From a bacterium D16-36 (GTDB lineage: Bacteria; Bacillota; Clostridia; Lachnospirales; Lachnospiraceae): a stretch of 64,000 nt of DNA. The notes under the pieces were generated by a model that was not told where the DNA came from, made no database searches, and saw only the letters and a list, made by a program, of their open reading frames with translations. Each line of letters starts with the position of its first letter. Position 1 is the first letter of the stretch. The translations under genes were made by a program, and so were the position numbers. Positions 16,335 to 25,363 of the stretch are shown here, one piece after another. Location of the stretch: positions 19,664 to 83,663 of the forward strand of contig RAYF01000023.1 in assembly GCA_003611745.1 (NCBI GenBank), written 5' to 3'.

Positions 16335-18479
16335 TCAATATTCTATTTCCTCTTCCTCTCCTGTCCTCTCTACCGTAAAAGCATCTACCCTGCGGCCGGT
16401 AAGTTCCTCACTTCTTTTATCCGGCTGGGCGCCTCCGATGGTGATAGTATAATTTCCCGGTTTCACAACACACTTCCCATCCTGCGTAATGACGGCAAAA
16501 TCCCTTGCGCTTAATGCAATCTCTACTTCTCTGGTTTCGCCCGGCTCTAATAAAACATTGCGAATGCCTTTTAGCTGATATCCCGGCTCATAGTCCGCAG
16601 CATCCATATGTTTTATATAAACCTGAACACTCTCATGGACACTGTAACTGCCTCTGTTAGCGACCTTTGCCTTTATCGTTACACCGTCTTTTACACCGCA
16701 TTCCCTGCTGCTTATACCGGCATCCAGATAACATATATCCGTGTAAGAAAGCCCATACCCAAATGGATACAATACTTTGCAGTCCGTATAACGGTATGTA
16801 CGGTTCTTCATATTATAATCACAGAAATCCGGAAGCCCTTCTGTACCCGCATAAAATGTTACCGGCAGGCAGCCTGACGGTGAATTTTCACCAAATATCG
16901 TTTCTGCAACCGCCTTTCCGCCGCGCGCTCCCGGATACCATGCGCAGATAATCGCATCAATATGGCTGTCCGCCCATGAAAGGTCGATCGCACTCCCTGC
17001 AAGAAGTACCAGAATGACAGGCTTTCCTGTGGCCGCAACTGTTTCCAGCAGCTCCTGCTGCAGCCCCGGCAATTTTATATCAGGTTTATCACCACTTGCA
17101 TACTCATTCCCGGCATCGCCTTCCTCACCTTCAATTGTGGCATCAAGCCCAAGGCACATTACAACAGCATCCGCTCTCTCCGCTGTAATAACGGCTTCTG
17201 CAAAACGGTCTTTTTCTTCTGCAAGGAATTCCACTTTATCTTTATACAAATGGCAGCCTTCTGCATATAATACCTCTGCGTCCTCTCCCAGATACCTCTG
17301 TATCCCCTCTAAAGGTGTAATATATTCTGAAGATGTGCCTGTATAATTGCCAACAAGTGCATCTCTGGAGTTTGCATTCGGCCCGATTACAGCAATCTTT
17401 TTAATCTTCTTTTTATCCAGAGGCAGTATATGGTCTTTATTCTTTAATAAAACCATGCTTCTCTTTGCTGCTTCCACAGAAAGTTCCGTATGCTCCCTGC
17501 ATTCTACCTTGTCATATGGAATATCTTTGTAAGGAGATGGGTAATCTTCCATCATCCCAAGCCGTATTCTGGCTTCCATAAGGCGTTCAGCAGACTCTGT
17601 AATTGCTTCCTCCTTCACAAGCCCCTGACGATACGCACTCCCTAAATGCAGATATGCAGTGCCACAGTTCAAATCACAGCCATTTTCTACTGCCAGTGCC
17701 GCCGATTCTTCTACTGTAGCTGTGACATGGTGGTTCGTATGGAAGTCATTGATTGCCCAGCAGTCAGATACGATATGCCCTTTAAACTTCCATTCACCCC
17801 TTAAAATATCTTTTAAAAGCCTCCTGCTCCCGCATGCCGGTTCCCCATTTACCCGGTTGTAAGCGCCCATTACTGCTTCCACAGCAGCTTCTTTTACACA
17901 CCTGCTGAAAGCATAGAGATAAGTATCATACAAATCATGCTCTGATGCCTCGGCATTAAACTCATGGCGCAGCGCTTCCGGGCCGCTGTGCACTGCAAAA
18001 TGCTTTGCGCAGGCAGCAGACTTAAGATGATCCGGATCTTCTCCCTGCAGGCCTTTTATATACGCTATGCCAAGTTCTGCTGAAAGATACGGGTCCTCCC
18101 CAAATGTTTCATGCCCGCGTCCCCACCTTGGATCCCTGAATATATTAATATTAGGCGCCCAGAATGTAAGCCCCTTATAGATACCGCGGTCACCGCGCTT
18201 TGAATATTCATTAAATTTTGCACGCCCTTCTGTTGATACAGCATCAGCAATTTTATACAAAAAATCCGGGTCAAAAGCCGCTGCCATGCCAATTGCCTGT
18301 GGGAAAACAGTTGCAACCCCCGCCCTTGCCACGCCATGCAGAGCTTCGTTCCACCAGTTATATGCAGGTATTTTAAGCCTTTCAATAGCAGGTGAATTAT
18401 AGAGCATCTGCTCCATTTTTTCTTCAATCGTCATTTCGGATACAAGTTCATGTGCATATTCCCTAGTTTTCTGGCTCAT
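16335..18479 (-). CDS. GH3 family beta-xylosidase / beta-glucosidase-like enzyme
   Basis: Glycoside hydrolase of about 714 residues without a signal peptide, so cytoplasmic. It has the N-terminal GH3 barrel (NWWNEALHGVARAG, FWAPNINIFRDPRWGRGHETFGEDPYL, CAKHFAVHSGPEALRHEFNA) with the catalytic nucleophile Asp near residue 239 in the motif SDCWAIND. A C-terminal alpha/beta domain (KKIKKIAVIGPNA, ...GDAGNEYASGD) and a fibronectin-like tail follow. Together with its neighbours this fits a beta-xylosidase releasing xylose. The start at 18479 (MSQKTREY) is chosen because AAGGAG lies 7 bases upstream; an earlier in-frame ATG lacks one. It is the first gene of the operon GH3-xylB-GH115-kinase-regulator. 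Confidence 0.92.
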   Translation of the reverse strand: MSQKTREYAHELVSEMTIEEKMEQMLYNSPAIERLKIPAYNWWNEALHGVARAGVATVFPQAIGMAAAFDPDFLYKIADAVSTEGRAKFNEYSKRGDRGIYKGLTFWAPNINIFRDPRWGRGHETFGEDPYLSAELGIAYIKGLQGEDPDHLKSAACAKHFAVHSGPEALRHEFNAEASEHDLYDTYLYAFSRCVKEAAVEAVMGAYNRVNGEPACGSRRLLKDILRGEWKFKGHIVSDCWAINDFHTNHHVTATVEESAALAVENGCDLNCGTAYLHLGSAYRQGLVKEEAITESAERLMEARIRLGMMEDYPSPYKDIPYDKVECREHTELSVEAAKRSMVLLKNKDHILPLDKKKIKKIAVIGPNANSRDALVGNYTGTSSEYITPLEGIQRYLGEDAEVLYAEGCHLYKDKVEFLAEEKDRFAEAVITAERADAVVMCLGLDATIEGEEGDAGNEYASGDKPDIKLPGLQQELLETVAATGKPVILVLLAGSAIDLSWADSHIDAIICAWYPGARGGKAVAETIFGENSPSGCLPVTFYAGTEGLPDFCDYNMKNRTYRYTDCKVLYPFGYGLSYTDICYLDAGISSRECGVKDGVTIKAKVANRGSYSVHESVQVYIKHMDAADYEPGYQLKGIRNVLLEPGETREVEIALSARDFAVITQDGKCVVKPGNYTITIGGAQPDKRSEELTGRRVDAFTVERTGEEEEIEY

Positions 18480-18555
18480 TTTTTCACTCCTTATAGTTAT
18501 AATATACATATTATTTATCTACCACTATATCAAATCCCGCCCCTTTCATCTTCTT

Positions 18556-18585
18556 AATTATTGCCGCCGGATTATCAATTATTGC
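18556..18585 (-). promoter_or_regulatory. Direct-repeat operator (type A) upstream of GH3 operon
   Basis: Two identical 9-bp half-sites, GCAATAATT on the minus strand (18585-18577 and 18564-18556), exactly 21 bp apart, in the shared region between the GH3 gene and the divergent AraC-type gene. An 18-bp block around the distal site (18574-18591) recurs exactly at 29931-29948, upstream of the other enzyme operon. Spacing of two helical turns in direct orientation fits an AraC-family activator. A possible GH3 -35 TTGATA and -10-like TATGTA lie downstream, but are weak. Confidence 0.68.
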
Positions 18586-18673
18586 TCTTTATCTCTTGCC
18601 TTAAGGCCGGAACAAGATTAAAATAGATATATTACAGCTTCTGATAATCAATTTGCAGCAGGGGAGGTTATTT

Positions 18674-19561
18674 ATGATAGAAAATTTAAATGGAATACAT
18701 GAAACGGTGAATTATAAAGAAAATACAAGGCTGCGCCTGTATAATAATGTACAGATGGAAGATTACCCATCCCACTGGCACACCCCTATCGAAATCATTA
18801 TGCCGATAGAAAATATGTATTCTGTTGTAGTCGGAAACCATACGGTCACACTAAACCCAGGGGACATTATTTTTATCTGCCCCGGCGTTATCCACTCTTT
18901 AAAATCCCATGGCAGTGGCAGCCGTATTATCTTTCAGGCTGAAATCACAATGTTTACTTCCATAAGGGAATTTGAATCCATTTTAAGCCTGATGTCACCG
19001 GTGCTGAAAGTAACAGAAGAAAATTCACCGGATATACACAGGGAGATATATCATCTGATGTTACAGATAAACGAAGAATATGAAAATAGCAATATATTAA
19101 TGGAAACCGTTATCTATTCAAAATTATTAAATATATTTGTACTGGTCGGGCGTAATTATACCAGCAACTCTGCTGTTTTTAACGGAAAAGACCATAAAAA
19201 TAAAGAATATACAGATAAGTTCCTCTTTATCTGCAATTACATCAACGAGCACTGCACAGAGGACTTAACCCTTGATAAAGTAGCAAAACTTGCAGGTTTT
19301 AGCAAATACCATTTTACAAGGCTCTTTAAACAGATTACTACTACTACTTTTTATAAATACCTCAACCTCAAAAGAATAGAGCATGCCCAGAAACTATTGG
19401 CAGACCCCGGCATTCCGGTAACTGAAGTTGCACTTGGTTCTGGTTTTTCAAGCCTGTCCTCATTTATACGCATGTTTAAGCTGATTAACCAGTGTACCCC
19501 TACAGAATACCGGAATATGTTCATTAATGTTACACAAAGCCGGAGTTTAAGCCAAAAATAA
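18674..19561 (+). CDS. AraC family transcriptional regulator with cupin sensor domain
   Basis: Cytoplasmic regulator of about 295 residues. The N-terminal ~140 residues form a cupin-type sugar-binding fold (DYPSHWHTPIEIIMPIE, GDIIFICPGVIHS), and the C-terminal ~100 residues hold two helix-turn-helix motifs (LTLDKVAKLAGFSKYHFTRLF and VTEVALGSGFSSLSSFIRMF). The ATG at 18674 follows GGGGAGG by 6-7 bases; a TTG 21 bases earlier is the alternative. It is transcribed away from the GH3 operon. The type A direct repeats in the shared gap and in the 29.9-kb promoter are its probable binding sites, by inference. Confidence 0.93.
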   Translation: MIENLNGIHETVNYKENTRLRLYNNVQMEDYPSHWHTPIEIIMPIENMYSVVVGNHTVTLNPGDIIFICPGVIHSLKSHGSGSRIIFQAEITMFTSIREFESILSLMSPVLKVTEENSPDIHREIYHLMLQINEEYENSNILMETVIYSKLLNIFVLVGRNYTSNSAVFNGKDHKNKEYTDKFLFICNYINEHCTEDLTLDKVAKLAGFSKYHFTRLFKQITTTTFYKYLNLKRIEHAQKLLADPGIPVTEVALGSGFSSLSSFIRMFKLINQCTPTEYRNMFINVTQSRSLSQK

Positions 19562-19597
19562 TGTGCCTGCCCTTTAAATAATATCTGTACGCTTCAT

Positions 19598-19640
19598 ATA
19601 TTACTTCGGCGGTTAAATATTGCATGATTTTCGAAGTAAT
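19598..19640. terminator. Hairpin between convergent AraC and GH43 genes
   Basis: Inverted repeat ATTACTTCG / CGAAGTAAT around a 23-base loop, between the AraC-type gene and the GH43 gene that converge here. The left arm plus loop start matches 21 of 23 bases in a larger hairpin at 32739-32761. It may act as a two-way terminator, although T runs are short. Confidence 0.5.
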
Positions 19641-19655
19641 AATCTTTACTATTAT

Positions 19656-21206
19656 TCATATTGCGTCATATAACAGCCATGCAAAGTCTGCATACCCACT
19701 GCTTTCCTCCCCATTGGCAGATGCATACATTCCGGCTGTACACCCTACAAAACCGCCTGCTTCTTCTGTGGTAAACGGAAACAGGTTTATATTTTCTGCC
19801 GCCAGCTTTTGCTCCCCTCCCGTCTTTATCCACACCGATGCTCTCTGGTTTTCCGCCCTTAGTATAATTTCTGCCATTCCATCTCCAATCTCTGTCCCGG
19901 AAATAATAGTGCTGTGGCCGTGGATATGTTTTACGACATTGAAAATACGGCTGCTGCCTTTCTTTACAATTTCCATACGCAGATGGTTTTCATGGTTCTG
20001 GTAATATACCAGCCCTGCACTTTCAGAATCCCCAGGCGTAAATTCCAGTCCGGTACGCACCTCAAAACAATAGTCTTTCTGGCGCAGCCCAAAATAGGAC
20101 GCATTAGTTTTATCTTCTATTTTTTCCTTTCTTGTAAACAACCTTAAAAAACCTGTTCTTGCCTTTAATGAATACTGCTCTTCATTTCTCGTTTGGATCC
20201 CAAGGAGCCTGTCATCTAATTTCTCCTCATAAAAATGCAGATGGTCATGATGGCATATTTCATTGGCAAATCTATATTCTTCTAATGGAATTTCCATGCA
20301 CTTACAAAGCTTTCCAATACCGGGATTAATCACAGGCCATCCATTCTCCCACTCAACTTTTGCGAGGAATGACTCCCTCCCCATACTGCTATGGCGTCTG
20401 CAGGGACGTGACGCAAGCATTATGATATACCAGTTACCATTCCCGTCATCAACAAGATCCCCATGCCCCACATAAATTACTGGATAATCCAGGCCAAGGT
20501 TTCTATGCGTAAAAACAGGATTTCTCGGGCAGCCCTCAAACCATTTGAACAGCTCCCTGCTCCTTGCCACACTTATGCTGTGTTCCGGCCCGGTACCGCC
20601 TTCTGCGTGCAGCAGGTAATAATATCCCCCAATTTTATAGATATGGGGGCCTTCCGGCCATATGACATCTTTTAATGCGCCTTTCCATATTGCCATACTT
20701 TTACCTGTAAGTTTCATCTGGTTTAAATCCAGCTCCTGTATCCATATTTCCCAGTCTCCATTATAACGTACACCTTCAGGATTCGGCCTTGTCCCGACAT
20801 AATAGCATTTTCCATCCGTGTCAAAGAAAAGGCTTGGATCAATCCCCTGCGCCTCCTCCCCTAAATAATATGGCGACGACCATGGGCCTTCCGGGCTTTC
20901 AGCAGTTACGATAAAGTTGCCTCCATGGTTTATATTAGTGGTAATCATATAATATATTCCATTATGATAGCGTATCGTCGGGGCAAAGATACCCTCAGAT
21001 ATCTCACTCCCATCTAACGGAAGCTGCTCCTCTCTGTCCAGAATGTTACCGATCTGTTCCCAGTGGGCCAGATCCCTGCTGTGGAACACAGGTACTCCTG
21101 GAAAATACGAAAAACTTGAATTCACCAGATAGAAATCCTTCCCTACCCTGCATATGGATGGGTCAGGGTAAAATCCGCTTAAAACCGGGTTTATTGCTGT
21201 TACCAT
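19656..21206 (-). CDS. GH43 beta-xylosidase / alpha-L-arabinofuranosidase (subfamily 11-like)
   Basis: Five-bladed propeller glycosidase of 516 residues, no signal peptide, so cytoplasmic. Catalytic residues are readable: base Asp in GFYPDPS (about residue 15), pKa-tuning Asp in GIDPSLFFD, acid Glu in WPEGPHIYK. The N-terminus (NPVLSGFYPDPSICRVGKDFYLVNSSF) and a C-terminal beta-sandwich of about 190 residues fit subfamily 11 beta-xylosidases. GGAGG precedes the ATG. It is the last gene of the operon starting at 29843 and follows repeat R2. Exact linkage specificity cannot be read from sequence. Confidence 0.92.
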   Translation of the reverse strand: MVTAINPVLSGFYPDPSICRVGKDFYLVNSSFSYFPGVPVFHSRDLAHWEQIGNILDREEQLPLDGSEISEGIFAPTIRYHNGIYYMITTNINHGGNFIVTAESPEGPWSSPYYLGEEAQGIDPSLFFDTDGKCYYVGTRPNPEGVRYNGDWEIWIQELDLNQMKLTGKSMAIWKGALKDVIWPEGPHIYKIGGYYYLLHAEGGTGPEHSISVARSRELFKWFEGCPRNPVFTHRNLGLDYPVIYVGHGDLVDDGNGNWYIIMLASRPCRRHSSMGRESFLAKVEWENGWPVINPGIGKLCKCMEIPLEEYRFANEICHHDHLHFYEEKLDDRLLGIQTRNEEQYSLKARTGFLRLFTRKEKIEDKTNASYFGLRQKDYCFEVRTGLEFTPGDSESAGLVYYQNHENHLRMEIVKKGSSRIFNVVKHIHGHSTIISGTEIGDGMAEIILRAENQRASVWIKTGGEQKLAAENINLFPFTTEEAGGFVGCTAGMYASANGEESSGYADFAWLLYDAI

Positions 21207-21232
21207 AATTTTTCCTCCATTTTTTAAGAACT

Positions 21233-21364
21233 ATATATAGATGGCGATTAATTACCGCCATCTGCGCCGAGCACGGCCGCTTTGCGGCATATGCATCTTC
21301 GCGCAAGTGCGCATCCCCCGGAGGGGCCATATATCCGGCAATTATTTAATGCCGGATATATAGA
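21233..21364. repeat. ~125-bp structured repeat, copy R2
   Basis: Second copy. It differs from R1 by a handful of bases; one (TACCGCCAT for TATCGCCAT) falls in the stem of the first hairpin, and CGCGCAAG replaces CGTGCAAG in the core. It lies between the SGNH esterase stop (21405) and the GH43 start (21206), in the same orientation as R1 and R3 relative to transcription. Confidence 0.85.
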
Positions 21365-21404
21365 ACTAGATTTACATTTTACTTCCAAAACAGGCAGATA
21401 CTTT

Positions 21405-23120
21405 TCAGACTGCATACCCAAAACCAAGTATGGTAAATTTCTTTTCTACGTCTTCTTTGTCAATTTCTATATGCACAAAATGGTGTCCGCTCTCCTTTTC
21501 ATTAATGATTATCACAGGATTACAGTGCAGCCATCCATTCACATAAGGGTCTGCTTTCCTTACCAGTTCATTGTCGACATATATATCTGCCTTTGCCGCA
21601 TCCGTTTCCCCCGAATCTTTAAATATCAGCACAAGCAGCCTGCAGGTAAGCTTCATTTCAAAGTAAGGAACATCTGTATTACAACCATCATAATGCCAGT
21701 TATATGGAAATTCCGGAACAGGGACCAGAGAATCGTCCATCTCTACACATTGCAGTATGGTATCCGTACCATCAAACCCGCCAGGCATAATTTCCGCTTT
21801 ATTATAGACATTTCTTTTATCCAGAAGCCTGATATCTTCAAATGTATTTCCTGTAACCGGCTCTTTTGGCAGAAGATATTCTGTACCCTTTTCCCTATCC
21901 CCCAGACCAGTATCTTTTTCTGCCTGTGCGAACAGATAAGAAAGGCAGTCTGCCATAACTCTGTGCCCGACATTGGAGGGATGATAAATATCATAAAAAA
22001 ACTGGTTTTTTGTAAATACCCTCCCCTTACCGTCCTTTTTATAAAACTGCGGGGTCACCGCATTTTTTATACTAACCATCGGCAGGTTATAGTGCTGCCC
22101 GACAGGTATCATGCGTTCCTGCAGGTTCCAGTCATTGGCAAATACGGAAAACAGCAGTATTACAGCAGGCTGGTTAGGAAGTTTTAATGCTTTTCTAATA
22201 AGGCTTTCATAAAAAATCCCTTTCGTTTCATCTCCTTCATCATTTACAGCAAATTCAATCACGATAATATCCGGTTCCACCGTGTAATCCCTCAGAACAT
22301 CGCGTTCAAAACGTATAATTCCAAGTTCTGACGGCGTACCTCCTACCCCTGCCTTAATAAAATGCACATTGTTCCCATTACTATATTTTTCCTTAAACTT
22401 ACAAAACGACTGAAACGCATAACATTCTGTATGAATAGGAACTGCGCCTGCTCCCTGTGTGATGGACCCGCCAATATATGCAATACAGGTTTCCCTGCCA
22501 TTCCGGGCGCAATCTATTGCACGTTTGAGCCTTGTAGTATCCCCTGCAGACAAAAAAGAAGATGCAATGATATTTTTATAATCTTCACAGCTAAAATCAA
22601 TCTCTCCTTCTTCATCAATTCCGGGTGCAGAATAACCATCATTCAGATACAGCCTTACATTCAGCGTTACCGTCTGCTCTGGTTTTTCCATGATTACTTT
22701 AATCTGTCCTGGCTGGTTGTCATCTTCTTTCCATGCAATTTCAGATAAATAGATTCTTTTCTCTGCACCATCACCCGTTAAAGGTATTTCTAATTCTGTA
22801 CCCCCGCCATATATATCATTTCTGCCATACATCTGGAATACAAATATTATTTTTTCCGATGGGTTATCCGCCTCAACAGAAATACCGATACTGTGTACAA
22901 GTTTTTTAAAACCCTCTGTGCTGTTTAAAAGTGCAAGTTCTGTTTCATCTGTAATTCCACCGGTAATCCGGGCGCTGTTCTCAAGCCTCCCATCATCCTG
23001 ATACAGATATTGAATCCCCCTTCCATCCGGCATTTTTGTGCCAAAAATACATTTATTTTTTATTATGTAGAAGAAGTCCCTCTCCTTCTCCGGATCTTTA
23101 GGTGCCGCTGGGCCATTCAT
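21405..23120 (-). CDS. SGNH/GDSL esterase, probable acetyl-xylan esterase
   Basis: Cytoplasmic hydrolase of about 571 residues likely to remove acetyl groups from xylo-oligosaccharides. SGNH blocks in order: nucleophile Ser in IGGSITQGAG (block I, near residue 220), Gly in AGVGGTPSE (block II), Asn in EFAVNDEGDE (block III), and the Asp-His pair in YDIYHPSNVGH (block V). An N-terminal beta-sandwich (~190 residues) and a C-terminal beta-rich region (~150 residues) flank the hydrolase core, reminiscent of multi-domain CE families; I cannot assign the CE number. The ATG at 23120 has GGAGGATTATT upstream. The substrate is inferred from the locus. Confidence 0.82.
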   Translation of the reverse strand: MNGPAAPKDPEKERDFFYIIKNKCIFGTKMPDGRGIQYLYQDDGRLENSARITGGITDETELALLNSTEGFKKLVHSIGISVEADNPSEKIIFVFQMYGRNDIYGGGTELEIPLTGDGAEKRIYLSEIAWKEDDNQPGQIKVIMEKPEQTVTLNVRLYLNDGYSAPGIDEEGEIDFSCEDYKNIIASSFLSAGDTTRLKRAIDCARNGRETCIAYIGGSITQGAGAVPIHTECYAFQSFCKFKEKYSNGNNVHFIKAGVGGTPSELGIIRFERDVLRDYTVEPDIIVIEFAVNDEGDETKGIFYESLIRKALKLPNQPAVILLFSVFANDWNLQERMIPVGQHYNLPMVSIKNAVTPQFYKKDGKGRVFTKNQFFYDIYHPSNVGHRVMADCLSYLFAQAEKDTGLGDREKGTEYLLPKEPVTGNTFEDIRLLDKRNVYNKAEIMPGGFDGTDTILQCVEMDDSLVPVPEFPYNWHYDGCNTDVPYFEMKLTCRLLVLIFKDSGETDAAKADIYVDNELVRKADPYVNGWLHCNPVIIINEKESGHHFVHIEIDKEDVEKKFTILGFGYAV

Positions 23121-23157
23121 AATAATCCTCCATTCCTGCGCACGTTCTTTGCGCATG

Positions 23158-23299
23158 ATATATATATTATAGATGGCGATTAATTATCGCCATCTGCGCC
23201 GAGCACGGCCGCTTTGCGGCATATGCATCTTCGTGCAAGTGCGCATCCCCCGGAGGGGCTATATATATCCGGCAATTATTTAATGCCGGATATATATAG
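23158..23299. repeat. ~125-bp structured repeat, copy R3
   Basis: Third copy, starting ATGGCGATTAATTATCGCCAT at 23173 and ending with the TATATCCGGCA / TGCCGGATATA hairpin. Apart from two extra TA bases beside the last hairpin it is nearly identical to R1 and R2. It lies between the MCP stop (23300) and the SGNH esterase start (23120). Confidence 0.85.
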
Positions 23300-25363
23300 T
23301 CATAATTGAAATGAACCTAAAAGCTCAATCAGGGAATCTGCCTTTATACGCAGCTGTCCTGCTGAACTGTCTAAGTCTTTAATTGCATTTAACTGCTTTA
23401 CAACCGCTGCGCTTACATGATCGGAACAGGATGATGTTTCTTCCGATACTGCGGATATATCCTCAATAGTCTCTAGCGTTTTATTTCTTGATATATCCAT
23501 ATCATGTACATTGTCCGCAATAACTTCAAGTGCGCCTGATAAATTGTCAATCCGGTCTCCAATCTGCCGGAACGACTGTGTTGTCCCTAAAACAATCCCC
23601 GACTGCGAAGATACTGCCTGTTCCGTTTCTTTTGCTGCCAGAACAACATCCCCTGTTTTTTTTATAATTTCATTAACAATTTCAGAAATCTGGTTTACTG
23701 ATTCTAAACACTGGTCAGACAGCTTCCTTATTTCTTCTGCTACAACTACAAAACCCTTTCCAGCTTCGCCTGCACGGGCCGCCTCAATCGATGCGTTTAT
23801 GGATAGCAGGCTGGTCTGTTCGGAAATGGAATTAATAGCAGATATAATTGTATCTATTGATCTTGACTTTTTCTCAAGTTCCTGAATGGAAGATATTACA
23901 TTTCTTGTTATACTGGTAGTTGTTTCTGTATTTTCTCCCAATACGTTTACCATCCTGATTCCCGAGCTTATAGTTCCATCTGTTTCTGCCGCAAGCCGCT
24001 TGATTTCCTGTGTATTAATACTGACATTGGTGATAATCCCTGACAGCTGCTCCATATTGCCAAGGCAGTCTGCTGAACCCTGATCAAGCCTTCTGGCGCC
24101 AGTTTCAATCTCAGTTACGATTCCTTTAATTTCATCTGAAGTTTCCATAAATACATCTGCCGCTTTTGCTACATAAGAAGTTGTGTCATCTAATTCCATG
24201 CTGACACTTTTCACTTCCTCCAGTATGGATTTCATCTGGCTGACTGTCTGGTTGACCCCTTTACATAAAGCCCCGAATTCATCCCTGCTTTTGCTTTCAA
24301 GGTATACTGTTAAGTCACCATCCGCAACTTTACGCAATTTGCGTAAAACATATTTGATTGTCCCTGACATTTTCCCTGAAATAATCAGGCCAAGGATGAA
24401 TGCCAGAATAGCAAATGCTGCTGTAAGTATAAAAGATATTATCTTGATACTGGCAGTTTCATCTAACAGCCGCTTTGATGGAATCACCGCTGCAACGCAA
24501 GCATTGCCCGTTTCCATCTTTCCATATACCAATAAAATTTCACTGCCATTCAGACGGGTTATCCGGTTTCCCGATGCTTCCTCTGATTTGATAAATACAT
24601 CATAAGCCTCTGTTCCATAAATCAATGCACTGTCCCCGTCCATCTCAGAATCTGCATAAAACTCTTTCCCATCGCCTGTAATGAATGCAACACAGCCGCC
24701 TTTCCCTGTATCTATTGATTGTAGTACATTCCGGATAAATTCCACATCAATATCAACAATAATACATACATCCTGCCCCTGAAACTTCCGTGCAATCCTT
24801 ATGCTGTAAGATCCTGCAGTGATCCCAAGCGTCTGGTCTGCTTCTGCATCCTGCCCAAACAAAAACCAGTCATTGGACTTTTCATTCACTTCCTTACCCT
24901 GCCTGGTCTCCAGATATGCGCTGTACGCATCAGAAGGCAGGGAAGCCTTGCCGCCCTGTATGCTTCTTCCCCCATCTGCTACAAAATAGATACCTCCTGC
25001 CTTGGCATCCAGAGCCAGTTTACTTGCCATCCTGCTGTTATATTTCCTTTTCAGGCGGCTTGCCTCAATGGCATCCATATTTCCGCCAAAAAACATTTTC
25101 AGACTGCTGTCTGTAAAATAATTTTTAAATTCATCTATTTCACTTGATACAGCAAGTTCTATATATTTCTGCTGCATATCAACTGTCTGGCTTATGGACT
25201 TTTTATAGCTGCTGATAATTGCCTTTGATGCACTGTTATATGAGACACTTCCTAAAATCAGTATCCCGATTACAGGCACCAGAAAACATATAATAAGACG
25301 CAGGGAGATACTTCTGTAAAATGGTACTTCCATACTATGTAGTTTCTCAGCCTTCCTCTTCAC
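23300..25363 (-). CDS. Methyl-accepting chemotaxis protein, coupled to GH43 gene
   Basis: Second chemoreceptor of the locus, 687 residues. Helix near 20-42, extracellular sensor of about 260 residues (Cache-like), second helix near 305-328 ([20 protein letters not shown]), HAMP region, then a signalling domain with tip [21 protein letters not shown]. Translation starts at a GTG (25361-25363) that directly abuts the stop codon of the upstream GH43 gene. The ribosome site GGAGGTGA lies inside that gene's last codons, so both are made from one mRNA and probably coupled. A receptor co-translated with a cytoplasmic xylan enzyme points to chemotaxis toward the same polymer. Confidence 0.93.
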   Translation of the reverse strand: MKRKAEKLHSMEVPFYRSISLRLIICFLVPVIGILILGSVSYNSASKAIISSYKKSISQTVDMQQKYIELAVSSEIDEFKNYFTDSSLKMFFGGNMDAIEASRLKRKYNSRMASKLALDAKAGGIYFVADGGRSIQGGKASLPSDAYSAYLETRQGKEVNEKSNDWFLFGQDAEADQTLGITAGSYSIRIARKFQGQDVCIIVDIDVEFIRNVLQSIDTGKGGCVAFITGDGKEFYADSEMDGDSALIYGTEAYDVFIKSEEASGNRITRLNGSEILLVYGKMETGNACVAAVIPSKRLLDETASIKIISFILTAAFAILAFILGLIISGKMSGTIKYVLRKLRKVADGDLTVYLESKSRDEFGALCKGVNQTVSQMKSILEEVKSVSMELDDTTSYVAKAADVFMETSDEIKGIVTEIETGARRLDQGSADCLGNMEQLSGIITNVSINTQEIKRLAAETDGTISSGIRMVNVLGENTETTTSITRNVISSIQELEKKSRSIDTIISAINSISEQTSLLSINASIEAARAGEAGKGFVVVAEEIRKLSDQCLESVNQISEIVNEIIKKTGDVVLAAKETEQAVSSQSGIVLGTTQSFRQIGDRIDNLSGALEVIADNVHDMDISRNKTLETIEDISAVSEETSSCSDHVSAAVVKQLNAIKDLDSSAGQLRIKADSLIELLGSFQL

